Assembly (NCBI GenBank): GCA_035654135.1 | Contig: DASRXN010000172.1 | Span: 1 to 20,040 of the forward strand | Origin: Fen-999 sp035654135 | GTDB taxonomy: Bacteria; Pseudomonadota; Gammaproteobacteria; Burkholderiales; Rhodocyclaceae | Direction: 5' to 3' | DNA: 20,040 nucleotides | Part shown: positions 1-6,902 of the stretch, piece after piece | Numbering within the stretch: position 1 is the stretch's first letter | How the letters are laid out: each line of letters opens with the position of its first letter | Notes under the pieces: generated by a model | What the model saw: only the letters and a program-made list of their open reading frames with translations | Told to the model about the DNA's origin: nothing | Databases searched by the model: none | Translations under genes and position numbers: made by a program

Positions 1-812
1 TGTCGGATGACGGGCACCAACAGGCCGCGGCCGGTCTGCGTGGCGATGCCTAGATGGACCGCCGCATAGCGCGTGACAACGTCGGCCTCGTCGTCGTAGC
101 GTGCGTTGACCTGCGGGAACTCGCGCAGCGCCAGGACGATGGCGCGCATCAGTAGTGGCAACAGGGTCAGGTGACCGCGCTCATTTTCATAGCGGATATT
201 CAAATGCGCGCGCAGGGCCTCGACCTCGGTGACATCGATTTCTTCGACATAGGTGAAGTGGGGGATGTGGCGCTTCGACTCCTGCATCTTCTGGGCGATC
301 TGACGCCGCAGCGCGATCACCGGCACTGCTACTTCGCCCTGCCGTTCGGCATAACGAGCGTCGCCGTCGGGCGCCGCCGGCCGGCTTCGCCCGCGCGCGG
401 CGCAGGCATCGATGTCCTCGCGCAGGATGCGTCCGCCCGGACCGCTGCCCTTCACATGCTGCAACTCGAGGTCGCGATCGCGGGCGTATTGGCGCACGGC
501 GGGGGAGGCGAGTGGCTTGTCCACAGCGTTCGACGGTACGGCGGCCGGCAGGTCGCGCGCATTGCCCTCGCCCGCGACTTCGATGCGTATCAATTCAGCG
601 CCGACCGCGATCATCTGCCCAGGTTTGCCGCCGAGCGATAGCACCGTGCCCGCCACCGGCGAGGGAACCTCCACTGTCGCCTTGTCGGTCATGACATCGG
701 CCAGCGGCTGGTCTTCGATCACGACGTCGCCGGGTTTGACATTCCAAGCCGCCAGTTCGACCTCGGCGATGCCTTCGCCGATGTCCGGCACCTTGATGAC
801 ATGGGTACCCAT
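1..812 (-). CDS. bkdB: Branched-chain 2-oxo acid dehydrogenase E2 (dihydrolipoyl acyltransferase), C-terminus beyond left edge
   Basis: This is the core acyltransferase of the branched-chain keto-acid dehydrogenase complex. It moves the acyl group from E1 to CoA through a swinging lipoyl arm. Reading the minus strand from the ATG at 812, the frame stays open for 270 codons to the window edge. Residues 1-80 form one lipoyl domain with the DKA lipoylation motif (Lys44). Residues about 101-137 are the E1/E3-binding domain (SPAVRQYARD, then GSGPGGRILREDI). The catalytic domain starts near 160, with HFTYVEEIDVTEVEALR and AVHLGIATQTGRGLLVPVIR. The VEEIDVTE stretch and the single lipoyl domain resemble Pseudomonas BkdB more than pyruvate dehydrogenase E2. 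The active-site HxxxDG motif must lie outside the window, with roughly 150 residues missing by family length. The ATG directly abuts the E1-beta TAG stop (TAGATG), which suggests translational coupling. Confidence 0.93.
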   Translation of the reverse strand, partial: MGTHVIKVPDIGEGIAEVELAAWNVKPGDVVIEDQPLADVMTDKATVEVPSPVAGTVLSLGGKPGQMIAVGAELIRIEVAGEGNARDLPAAVPSNAVDKPLASPAVRQYARDRDLELQHVKGSGPGGRILREDIDACAARGRSRPAAPDGDARYAERQGEVAVPVIALRRQIAQKMQESKRHIPHFTYVEEIDVTEVEALRAHLNIRYENERGHLTLLPLLMRAIVLALREFPQVNARYDDEADVVTRYAAVHLGIATQTGRGLLVPVIR

Positions 813-1841
813 CTAGTTCTCCAATACACGCCGGAGCGCCGCCGCAACCCGGTCCGGGCCGGGGAAGTAGGCCCACTCCTGCGCATGCGGATAGGGCGTG
901 TCCCAGCCAGTGACGCGCTCGATCGGCGCTTCGAGGTGGTAGAAGCAGTGTTCCTGCACCAGGGCCACCAGTTCGGCGCCGAAGCCGCTGGTGCGGGTCG
1001 CCTCATGGACCACCACGCAGCGGCCTGTTTTCCTGACCGAGTTGACCATGGTCTCCAGATCGAGCGGCCAGATGCTGCGCAGGTCGATGATCTCGGCATC
1101 GATGCCGCTCTCCATCGCCGCGGCCTCGGATACGTAAACCATCGTGCCATAGGTGATCACCGTCACCTCGGCGCCCCGGCGATACACCGCGGCTGACTCC
1201 AGCGGCACCGCGTAGTAGCCCTCGGGCACCATGCCCAGCGGATGCTTGGCCCACGGCACCACCGGCTTGTCGTGATGGCCGTCGAAGGGACCGTTGTAGA
1301 TGCGCTTGGGCTCCAGAAAAATCACCGGATCGTCGTTCTCTATCGAGGCAATCAGCAGCCCCTTGGCATCGTAGGGATTGGACGGCATTACGGTGCGCAG
1401 GCCGCAGACATGGGTGAATAACGCTTCCGGGCTTTGGCTGTGCGTTTGGCCGCCGTAGATGCCGCCGCCGCAGGGCATGCGGATGGTGATCGGTGCGGTG
1501 AATTCACCGGCCGATCGGTAGCGTAGCCGCGCTGCCTCGGAAACGATCTGGTCGGAGGCGGGATAGAAGTAATCGGCAAACTGGATTTCGACCACCGGCC
1601 GCAGGCCGTAAGCGCCCATGCCGATGGCGGCACCGACGATGCCGCTTTCGGAAATCGGCGCATCGAAAACGCGCGACTCGCCGTACTTCTGTTGCAGACC
1701 CTCAGTGCAGCGGAACACGCCGCCGAAATAACCGACATCCTCGCCGAAGACGACTACGTTATTGTCGCGCTCCAGCATCACGTCCATCGCCGAACGCAAG
1801 GCCTGGATCATGGTCATCGGCACAGTCTTGTCGACGCTCAT
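813..1841 (-). CDS. bkdA2: Branched-chain 2-oxo acid dehydrogenase E1 subunit beta
   Basis: This is the beta subunit of the thiamine-diphosphate-dependent E1, which decarboxylates the 2-oxo acids from valine, leucine and isoleucine. The 342-residue length is close to Pseudomonas BkdA2 (about 339). Family landmarks are VVFGEDVGYFGGVFRCTEGL (about 30-49), APISESGIVGAAIGMGAYG (61-79, with the probable ThDP-contacting Glu65), the MPCGGGIYGGQTHSQSPEA stretch (122-140), and the C-terminal VVVHEATRTSGFGAEL and ERVTGWDTPYPHAQEW segments. The start lies 2 bp after the E1-alpha TGA, and no strong ribosome-binding site precedes it, so coupled translation is likely. The stop touches the bkdB start. The substrate class is inferred from the close match to remembered Bkd sequences; a pyruvate-specific beta subunit is less likely. 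Confidence 0.95.
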   Translation of the reverse strand: MSVDKTVPMTMIQALRSAMDVMLERDNNVVVFGEDVGYFGGVFRCTEGLQQKYGESRVFDAPISESGIVGAAIGMGAYGLRPVVEIQFADYFYPASDQIVSEAARLRYRSAGEFTAPITIRMPCGGGIYGGQTHSQSPEALFTHVCGLRTVMPSNPYDAKGLLIASIENDDPVIFLEPKRIYNGPFDGHHDKPVVPWAKHPLGMVPEGYYAVPLESAAVYRRGAEVTVITYGTMVYVSEAAAMESGIDAEIIDLRSIWPLDLETMVNSVRKTGRCVVVHEATRTSGFGAELVALVQEHCFYHLEAPIERVTGWDTPYPHAQEWAYFPGPDRVAAALRRVLEN

Positions 1842-1843
1842 GA

Positions 1844-3076
1844 TCAGACCACAAGTTGCTGACGCTGCCGGCGCAGGTGCTCGGGCATGTCCTTGTAGAC
1901 ATCCTCGAACATCGTCGCCGCGTTGTGGACGTGGCCGTCCGCCAGCGAGCCGTAACTTTCCGCCTCTTTTTGCGCCGCCGCCACCTCGGCTTCCAATTCC
2001 TTTTGCGTGTCCTCGTGCGCCTGCTCGGACCAGGCGCCGATGCCGATCAAATGCTGCTTGAGCCGCGCAATCGGGTCACCCAGCGGGAAATGCTCCCAGT
2101 CGTCGGCGGGACGATACTTGGTGGGATCGTCCGAGGTGGAATGGGCGCCGGCGCGGTAGGTCACCCACTCGATCAGCGTCGGCCCGAGGTTGCTGCGCGC
2201 ACGCTCGGCCGCCCAGCGCGAGGCGGCGTAAACAGCGAGAAAGTCGTTGCCGTCGACGCGCAACGAAGCGATGCCGGCGCCGACGCCGCGTGCCGCGAAT
2301 GTCGTACCCTCGCCGCCGGCGATGGCCTCGAAGGTCGAGATCGCCCACTGGTTGTTGACCACGTTGATGATCACCGGCGCCCGATAGACGTGGGCGAAAG
2401 TCAACGCGGTGGAAAAATCCGCTTCGGCCGTCGAGCCGTCGCCGATCCAGGCCGAGGCGATTTTCGTGTCGCCCTTGATCGCCGAGGCCATGCCCCATCC
2501 CACCGCCTGGATCACCTGCGTCGCCAGGTTGCCCGAAACGCTGAAGAAGCCTGCCCTTCTGACCGAGTACAGCACCGGTAGCTGGCGGCCCTTGAGGGGA
2601 TCGCGTTCATTGGACAGCAACTGACAGATCAGATCGACCAGCGGCACGTCGCGCGCCATCAGCAGCCCCTGCTGGCGATAGGTCGGGAAACACATGTCGC
2701 CGCCGTCGAGTGCCAGCGCATGGGCGACGCTGACGGCTTCTTCGCCCAGACACTGCATGTAGAAGGACATCTTCTTCTGCCGCTGCGCGATCAGCATGCG
2801 GGCGTCGAAGATGCGCGTCTTCATCATGGCGCGCAGGCCGAAGCGCAAGCGGTCCGGCGGCAGTTGCGGCGCCCACGGCCCGACTGCGCGGCCGTCGTCG
2901 TCGAGTACCCGCACCAGGGCGAAGGCCAGGTCGCTGGTTTCGGCCGGCTGCGTATCCACCGGCGGTCGTCGAATCTCCCCGGCCGGCGACACGTGCAGGT
3001 AGGAAAAATCGGTATGCTGTCCCGGCCGCCCGGTGGGCTCCGGAACATGCAGTTGCAGCGGCGCGTTCTGGCTCAT
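1844..3076 (-). CDS. bkdA1: Branched-chain 2-oxo acid dehydrogenase E1 subunit alpha
   Basis: This is the ThDP-binding alpha subunit of the branched-chain keto-acid dehydrogenase E1. The ATG at 3076 is chosen over an in-frame ATG at 3163 because it gives 410 residues and the N-terminus APLQLHVPEPTGRPG, matching the length and N-terminus of Pseudomonas BkdA1. The upstream 29 residues look like a translated leader. The ThDP/Mg motif is GDGSTAEADF (212-221) through VVNNQWAIST (239-248, NN at 241-242). The loop YRAGAHSTSDDP (307-318) corresponds to the loop that is phosphorylated in the mitochondrial enzyme. The C-terminus MFEDVYKDMPEHLRRQRQQL is typical. It is the first gene of the operon with E1-beta and E2. 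There is no Shine-Dalgarno sequence before the ATG; a promoter sits immediately upstream. Confidence 0.95.
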   Translation of the reverse strand: MSQNAPLQLHVPEPTGRPGQHTDFSYLHVSPAGEIRRPPVDTQPAETSDLAFALVRVLDDDGRAVGPWAPQLPPDRLRFGLRAMMKTRIFDARMLIAQRQKKMSFYMQCLGEEAVSVAHALALDGGDMCFPTYRQQGLLMARDVPLVDLICQLLSNERDPLKGRQLPVLYSVRRAGFFSVSGNLATQVIQAVGWGMASAIKGDTKIASAWIGDGSTAEADFSTALTFAHVYRAPVIINVVNNQWAISTFEAIAGGEGTTFAARGVGAGIASLRVDGNDFLAVYAASRWAAERARSNLGPTLIEWVTYRAGAHSTSDDPTKYRPADDWEHFPLGDPIARLKQHLIGIGAWSEQAHEDTQKELEAEVAAAQKEAESYGSLADGHVHNAATMFEDVYKDMPEHLRRQRQQLVV

Positions 3077-3085
3077 GATGATAAA

Positions 3086-3114
3086 AGTATGGCCGCGCCC
3101 GGTGCAGGGGTCAA
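3086..3114 (-). promoter_or_regulatory. Putative sigma70 promoter of the bkd operon
   Basis: On the minus strand a TTGACC -35 box (3114-3109) and a CATACT -10 box (3091-3086) are separated by exactly 17 bp. Initiation about 7 bp downstream would fall near 3079-3080, only a few bases before the bkdA1 ATG at 3076, so the transcript would be nearly leaderless. This agrees with the absence of a ribosome-binding site. The 114-bp gap 3077-3190 also holds one copy of an imperfect 26-bp repeat (3143-3168). This is prediction from consensus only. Confidence 0.5.
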
Positions 3115-3190
3115 ATCTCCGTCGCCAGGAATCATCGCCGGCCAAAGTCAGCCGTGGCGACACGCCGACCGTTGTGGGCGTTGGTGCGCG

Positions 3191-3679
3191 TCAGCGCGCC
3201 CGGATCGGCCGTGCCGTAGTGACGAAGATCAGCGTGCGCGCCTCGCGGATGTCAGCGTGCAGCGCTTCGACCAGCAACGGATTCACGGGCATGTCGGCGG
3301 TCCAGGTAATCACGAAGTTGGCACCTGAGCCGCCGGCGACGTCGGTGCGCGGCACATAAAGTTCATGCGTGGCCAGCGGTGGAATCGTCTGCGGTGCCGC
3401 CAGGTATTCGCGCACCAGTTTGCCGTGGGTGTCGTTATAGCGGGCGGAGAGGACGGTTACCGGCTGACGCGGATCGATATTGCGCAGGCTGATGTGGGTG
3501 GATACCAGCGTCTGCTGCGGCTTGCCGGCCTTGTCCGGATCACCGTGATAAAGATGGGAATACACCGGCAGATAAAGCGTCTGGCCGGTGGAGCGGGGCG
3601 GCTCTTCCTGGGCGGTCGCCGGCAGGGCGAGACAGAGAGCAAGACAAACCGCAGGCGCAATGCAGGCGATACGTTTCAT
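3191..3679 (-). CDS. Secreted DUF3124 family protein
   Basis: This is a small exported protein of unknown function. The start at 3679 (162 aa) is preferred over an upstream in-frame ATG at 3775. It has a GGAGA ribosome-binding site and produces a clean Sec signal peptide (MKRIACIAPAVCLALCLALP, probable cleavage after ATAQ, residue 24). The mature part carries features I associate with DUF3124: GQTLYLPVYSHLYHGD (32-47), ISLRNIDPRQPVTVLSARY (63-81), HGKLVREYL, PPLATHELYVPRTDVAGGSGANF (100-122) and PVNPLLVEALHADI (131-144). Members are predicted periplasmic beta-rich proteins with no known activity. It lies between the decayed antiporter gene (28-bp gap) and the bkd operon, which has its own promoter, so it was probably co-transcribed with the antiporter. 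The DUF assignment rests on recalled motifs. Confidence 0.82.
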   Translation of the reverse strand: MKRIACIAPAVCLALCLALPATAQEEPPRSTGQTLYLPVYSHLYHGDPDKAGKPQQTLVSTHISLRNIDPRQPVTVLSARYNDTHGKLVREYLAAPQTIPPLATHELYVPRTDVAGGSGANFVITWTADMPVNPLLVEALHADIREARTLIFVTTARPIRAR

Positions 3680-3707
3680 GGCGTTGTCTCCGATGATATT
3701 CGCCATT

Positions 3708-4332
3708 CTACTTCGTCCCGTTTTTGCCCCCATGGCACAGTTGGCGCAGTGAAGCGTAGCGCTCGGCTCTGACATCCCTCACCCGGGCCATGGCCCGCTC
3801 CACCGGCACACCGATCTGGGCGAGGATTTCGGCGGCGATCATCAGGCTGCCCTCCAGCACTTCGGGGATCACCTCCGTGGCACCGGCCTGCTTCAGCCGG
3901 GCAATGACCGTATCGTCGGGCGCCCGCACCACGACGGGAATGTCCGGTCGGTCGCGGCGCACCAGTCGCAGCGCGCGCTCTGCCGTGCACATCGGGGTAG
4001 GCGATCGCCACCGCCTTGGCGCGCGCCAGGCCGGCTGCCTTCGTCACTTCGCTGCGGTCTGCGCTGCCGAAGCCGAATACCAGCGAGCGCATGGTCTTGA
4101 TTCGTTGCAGGCTGAATTCCAGGCCGATGGAAAACATCAGGAAGACGATACCGAACTCGGCGAAGCGTTCCACCTGCGCGTTCTCGGCCAGGACCTGTAC
4201 CCCGTGAGGGCCGAGGGCAATACCGACGGCGAGGTAGGCCAGGATCGACGGTAGACCGAAATGTCGCGCCAGTGATACGGCGGCGACGGCAGTAGTCAGC
4301 AGGAGCAACAGGGCGAGCAGGTTCTGGTGCAT
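3708..4332 (-). pseudogene. Decayed Kef/YbaL-type monovalent cation:proton antiporter (internal deletion plus frameshift)
   Basis: The 5' part encodes the first two membrane segments of a CPA2 (Kef-like) antiporter: LLALLLLLTTAVAAVSLARH, GLPSILAYLAVGIALGPHG and FAEFGIVFLMFSIGLEFSL (residues 5-75). At LVFGFG (84-89, DNA about 4063-4077) it jumps directly into the late part of a TrkA-N/RCK domain (SADRSEVTKAAGLARAKAVAIAYPDVH). Most of the transmembrane exchanger and the NAD-binding glycine motif, roughly 330 codons by family length, are missing. Near 3985-3993 the reading continues in another frame (AERALRLVRRDRPDIPVVVRAPDD, ending GGKNGTK at 3708), consistent with one extra G. The original frame runs out of register to 3676. 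The gene sits 27 bp after the GH15 gene on the same strand. It should be non-functional as an antiporter. Confidence 0.85.
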
Positions 4333-4359
4333 GGTGGCGTCAGCCAGCTCCCCATGGCG

Positions 4360-6138
4360 TCAGAAAGCCTGGTCCCAACGTACCGACAGGCGGACCGCGG
4401 AGTTGATCAGGCCGACCATGCTGTAGGTCTGCACGAAGTTGCCCCAGAGTTCGCCGGTGCGCGTGTCGATATGCTCCGCCAGCAGGCCGTGATGGTTGCG
4501 GCTGGCCAGCAGCTTCTCGAACAGCGCGCGCGCCTCGTCGCGGCGGCCGATGGCCGCCAGCGCATTGACGAACCAGAAGGTGCAGACCAGAAAGGCATTT
4601 TCGGGCTCGCCGAAATCGTCCTTTTCCACGTAGCGGAAAATGTAGTCGCCGCGCCGCAGATCCTTTTCGACCGCAGCCACCGTGGCCGCAAAGCGGGGAT
4701 CGTCGGCGGCGAGGAAGCCGACCTCGGCCAGCAGCAGCAGGCTGGCATCCATGGCATCGCCGCCGAAAGTGGAAACGAAGGCGCCGCGTTGGTCGCTCCA
4801 CGCGCGCCTGGCGATGGTCGCGTGGATATCGGCCGCATGGGTGCCCCAGTAGGCGGCGCGCGGGGCCAGGCCCAGGTGGTTGGCGATGCGGGCGAGGCGG
4901 TCGCAGGCCGCCCAGCACATGACGGCGGAGAAGGTGTGCACCCGGGCACTGCCCCGCAGTTCCCAGAGGCCGGCATCGGGCTGGTCGTGGTTGCGGATGG
5001 CCAGCTCGCCCAGCGGTTCCAGCCGGTGGAACAGGGCCTCGTCGCCGCGGCGGGTCAGGCGCTGATCGAAGAAGATGCGCGTGGCGGCTAGGATGGCCGA
5101 GCCGTAGACATCGTGTTGCACCTGCCGGTAGGCCTGGTTGCCGATCCGTACCGGCCCCATGCCGCGGTAGCCGGGCAGCGCCGGCTCCACCCGTTCTTCG
5201 ATGTCGGCCCGGCCGTCGATGCCATAGACCGGTTGGAGCGGCTGGCCGTCGGCGTCGGCGGCGACATTGACAATGTACGAGAGGTAGCGCTCCATGGTGC
5301 GCGTGGCACCGAGTCGGTTGAGGGCATTGACGACGAAGTAGCCGTCGCGCAGCCAGCAGTAGCGGTAGTCCCAGTTGCGACTGCTGTTGGCCGCCTCGGG
5401 CACCGAGGTGGTCATGGCGGCGATGATGGCGCCGGTGTCATCGTAGGCATTGAGCTTGAGGGTGATGGCGGCCCGGATGACCGCCTCCTGCCACTCGTAG
5501 GGGATGCCAAGGAAACGCACCCATTCCTGCCAGTACTGTGCCGTCTCCTCGAAGAAGCGGCGACCCACTTCCTCGGCGCCCTCGGGCACCGTCTCGTCGG
5601 ACCCAAGCAGCAGGGTCACCGAGTCTTCCAGGAAGAAGGGCGTCTCCTGGAGGATGGCGGTGATGGAGGCGTTGGTGGTCAGGCGCAGGGTCAGGTCCGG
5701 CATCACGTAGCGGACATGATGACTGCCCCAAGTGACCGCAGGGGTGCCTGCGCCATGGCCGCAGGCCGGGCGCAGCCGCAAAGTCAGCCGTGGCGAGCCG
5801 CCGAGTTTCCTCAGACGTCGTACCAGCATCATCGGCCGGAACATGCGGCCGTACTGGCCGAAGCGGGGCGCGAAATCCGTTACCTCGACACTGCCGCCAT
5901 GGCGGTCGTACAGACGCGTCACCAGGATGGCGGTGTTCTCCAGATAGTGCTGCTCTGCGCGCTCGAAGTCGGCCAGGTCGATGGAAAAAATACCCAGGTC
6001 GTCGTCCTGCCGCAGCAGCGAACAGAAGGTCGGGTCGCCGTCGAGGCGCGGGAAACAGCCCCAGACGATGCGGGCGTTGGCATCGACCAGCGCGCCGACG
6101 GTGCAGTTGCCGATCAAGGCGAGGTCGAGCGTGTTCAT
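4360..6138 (-). CDS. Glycoside hydrolase family 15 protein (glucoamylase or trehalase type)
   Basis: This is a cytoplasmic (no signal peptide) inverting alpha-glucosidase of family GH15, 592 aa. The start at 6138 overlaps the otsB stop as ATGA; an 85-residue upstream extension in the same frame only overlaps otsB and is not plausible protein. The N-terminal beta-sandwich domain begins LALIGNCTVGALVDANARIVWGCFPRLDGDP (6-36). The (alpha/alpha)6 barrel contains SSRNWDYRYCWLRDGYF (252-268), the probable catalytic acid Glu393 in GLWELRG, the HTFSAVMCWAACDRL helix (401-415), ENAFLVCTFWFVNALA (513-528) and the probable catalytic base Glu555 in LLAEHID, followed by GELWGNF. Bacterial GH15 enzymes include glucoamylases, isomalto-dextranases and trehalases. 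The otsAB context suggests trehalose or a related alpha-glucoside as substrate, but the sequence does not decide this. Confidence 0.92.
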   Translation of the reverse strand: MNTLDLALIGNCTVGALVDANARIVWGCFPRLDGDPTFCSLLRQDDDLGIFSIDLADFERAEQHYLENTAILVTRLYDRHGGSVEVTDFAPRFGQYGRMFRPMMLVRRLRKLGGSPRLTLRLRPACGHGAGTPAVTWGSHHVRYVMPDLTLRLTTNASITAILQETPFFLEDSVTLLLGSDETVPEGAEEVGRRFFEETAQYWQEWVRFLGIPYEWQEAVIRAAITLKLNAYDDTGAIIAAMTTSVPEAANSSRNWDYRYCWLRDGYFVVNALNRLGATRTMERYLSYIVNVAADADGQPLQPVYGIDGRADIEERVEPALPGYRGMGPVRIGNQAYRQVQHDVYGSAILAATRIFFDQRLTRRGDEALFHRLEPLGELAIRNHDQPDAGLWELRGSARVHTFSAVMCWAACDRLARIANHLGLAPRAAYWGTHAADIHATIARRAWSDQRGAFVSTFGGDAMDASLLLLAEVGFLAADDPRFAATVAAVEKDLRRGDYIFRYVEKDDFGEPENAFLVCTFWFVNALAAIGRRDEARALFEKLLASRNHHGLLAEHIDTRTGELWGNFVQTYSMVGLINSAVRLSVRWDQAF

Positions 6139-6893
6139 GAGTACGTTGGCAGCGTCAGGCCCAGCCATGAACGGACCGCAGCCACATCGGCCAGGCGGTA
6201 GCGAGCGCAGGTTGCCTCCTCGCCGACCTTGATGGAGAGCCCGCCGACACGGTTGATGTGGGCGAAACCATGCTCGTCGTTGAGGTCGTCGCCAATGAAG
6301 ACCGGCAGGCGGCCCTTGAAGGGGGCTTCGGTCAGGTACTCTTCGATGGCGGTACCCTTGTCGAAATTGGCCGGCTTGGCTTCCGCCACGCACTTGCCCT
6401 TTTGCAGCACCAGGCTGCCGCCGGCTTCGGCGATGAGGCTGGTCATCAGGGCATTGACCTGTTCCTCAAGTTCGGGCACCTGCCGGTAATGCAGGGCCAG
6501 GGTCAGTCCCTTGTCTTCCAGCAGCAGGCCCGGGTTGTCCTCCATCAGGGGCTCCAGCGCGATGCGGATGCGGTCCTTGGCTTCCGGCGGGGTGGCGTGC
6601 AGCCACAGCCGGCCGGCGGCGTCGCGCCGCTCCAGGCCGTGCTGGCCGGCCCGGGGCAGTTGCAGATTACCCAGCCGTCGATCGAGGTCGGAAATGGCGC
6701 GGCCGCTGATCAGGGCAACGGCGCCGCCGCTGGCGCGATGCAGGCGGTCCAGCAAGCGCAACAGCGCCTGGTCTACATGGATAGCGTTGGGATTCTCGGC
6801 AATGTCCAGCAGGGTGCCGTCCACATCGAGGAAATAGGCCCACCCGGTGCTCGGCACTGGCGGCAGGTTTCCGTTTTCTTGTGGCAATTCCAT
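6135..6893 (-). CDS. otsB: Trehalose-6-phosphate phosphatase
   Basis: This is a HAD-superfamily phosphatase that dephosphorylates trehalose-6-phosphate to trehalose in the cytoplasm, the second step of the OtsAB pathway. The protein is 252 aa, usual for OtsB. HAD motif I is FLDVDGTLLD (21-30, nucleophile Asp23, acid/base Asp25). Motif II is ALISGR (60-65). The motif III lysine is probably in FDKGTA (Lys179). Motif IV is FIGDDLNDE (199-207). The cap domain includes GQHGLERRDAAGRLW (83-97) and the E-K-L-T-L-A-L-H-Y-R-type segment around 126-137. The start ATG at 6893 has AGGAA upstream and lies 9 bp after the otsA stop. The stop overlaps the GH15 start. Confidence 0.95.
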   Translation of the reverse strand: MELPQENGNLPPVPSTGWAYFLDVDGTLLDIAENPNAIHVDQALLRLLDRLHRASGGAVALISGRAISDLDRRLGNLQLPRAGQHGLERRDAAGRLWLHATPPEAKDRIRIALEPLMEDNPGLLLEDKGLTLALHYRQVPELEEQVNALMTSLIAEAGGSLVLQKGKCVAEAKPANFDKGTAIEEYLTEAPFKGRLPVFIGDDLNDEHGFAHINRVGGLSIKVGEEATCARYRLADVAAVRSWLGLTLPTYS

Positions 6894-6902
6894 GATGCGT
6901 TC

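Noticed and set aside
171..816. Overlapping plus-strand open frames near the left edge as separate genes
   Set aside because: They are antisense to the E2 gene, whose minus-strand frame is open throughout and carries lipoyl, E3-binding and catalytic motifs.
3077..3163. 29-residue N-terminal extension of the E1-alpha frame
   Set aside because: It contains the predicted promoter, has no family counterpart, and the 410-aa form matches the known length.
3186..3199. GC-rich hairpin (GCGCG-TCAG-CGCGC) at the end of the DUF3124 gene as a terminator
   Set aside because: It is short, straddles the stop codon and has no T-tract on the minus strand.
5113..6201. 362-codon open frame on the plus strand opposite GH15
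   Set aside because: It is a shadow of the GH15 coding strand; no start signal and no recognisable protein pattern.
6139..6393. 85-residue N-terminal extension of the GH15 frame
   Set aside because: It overlaps otsB entirely and is Arg/Gly-rich; the ATG at 6138 with ATGA overlap begins the conserved domain.
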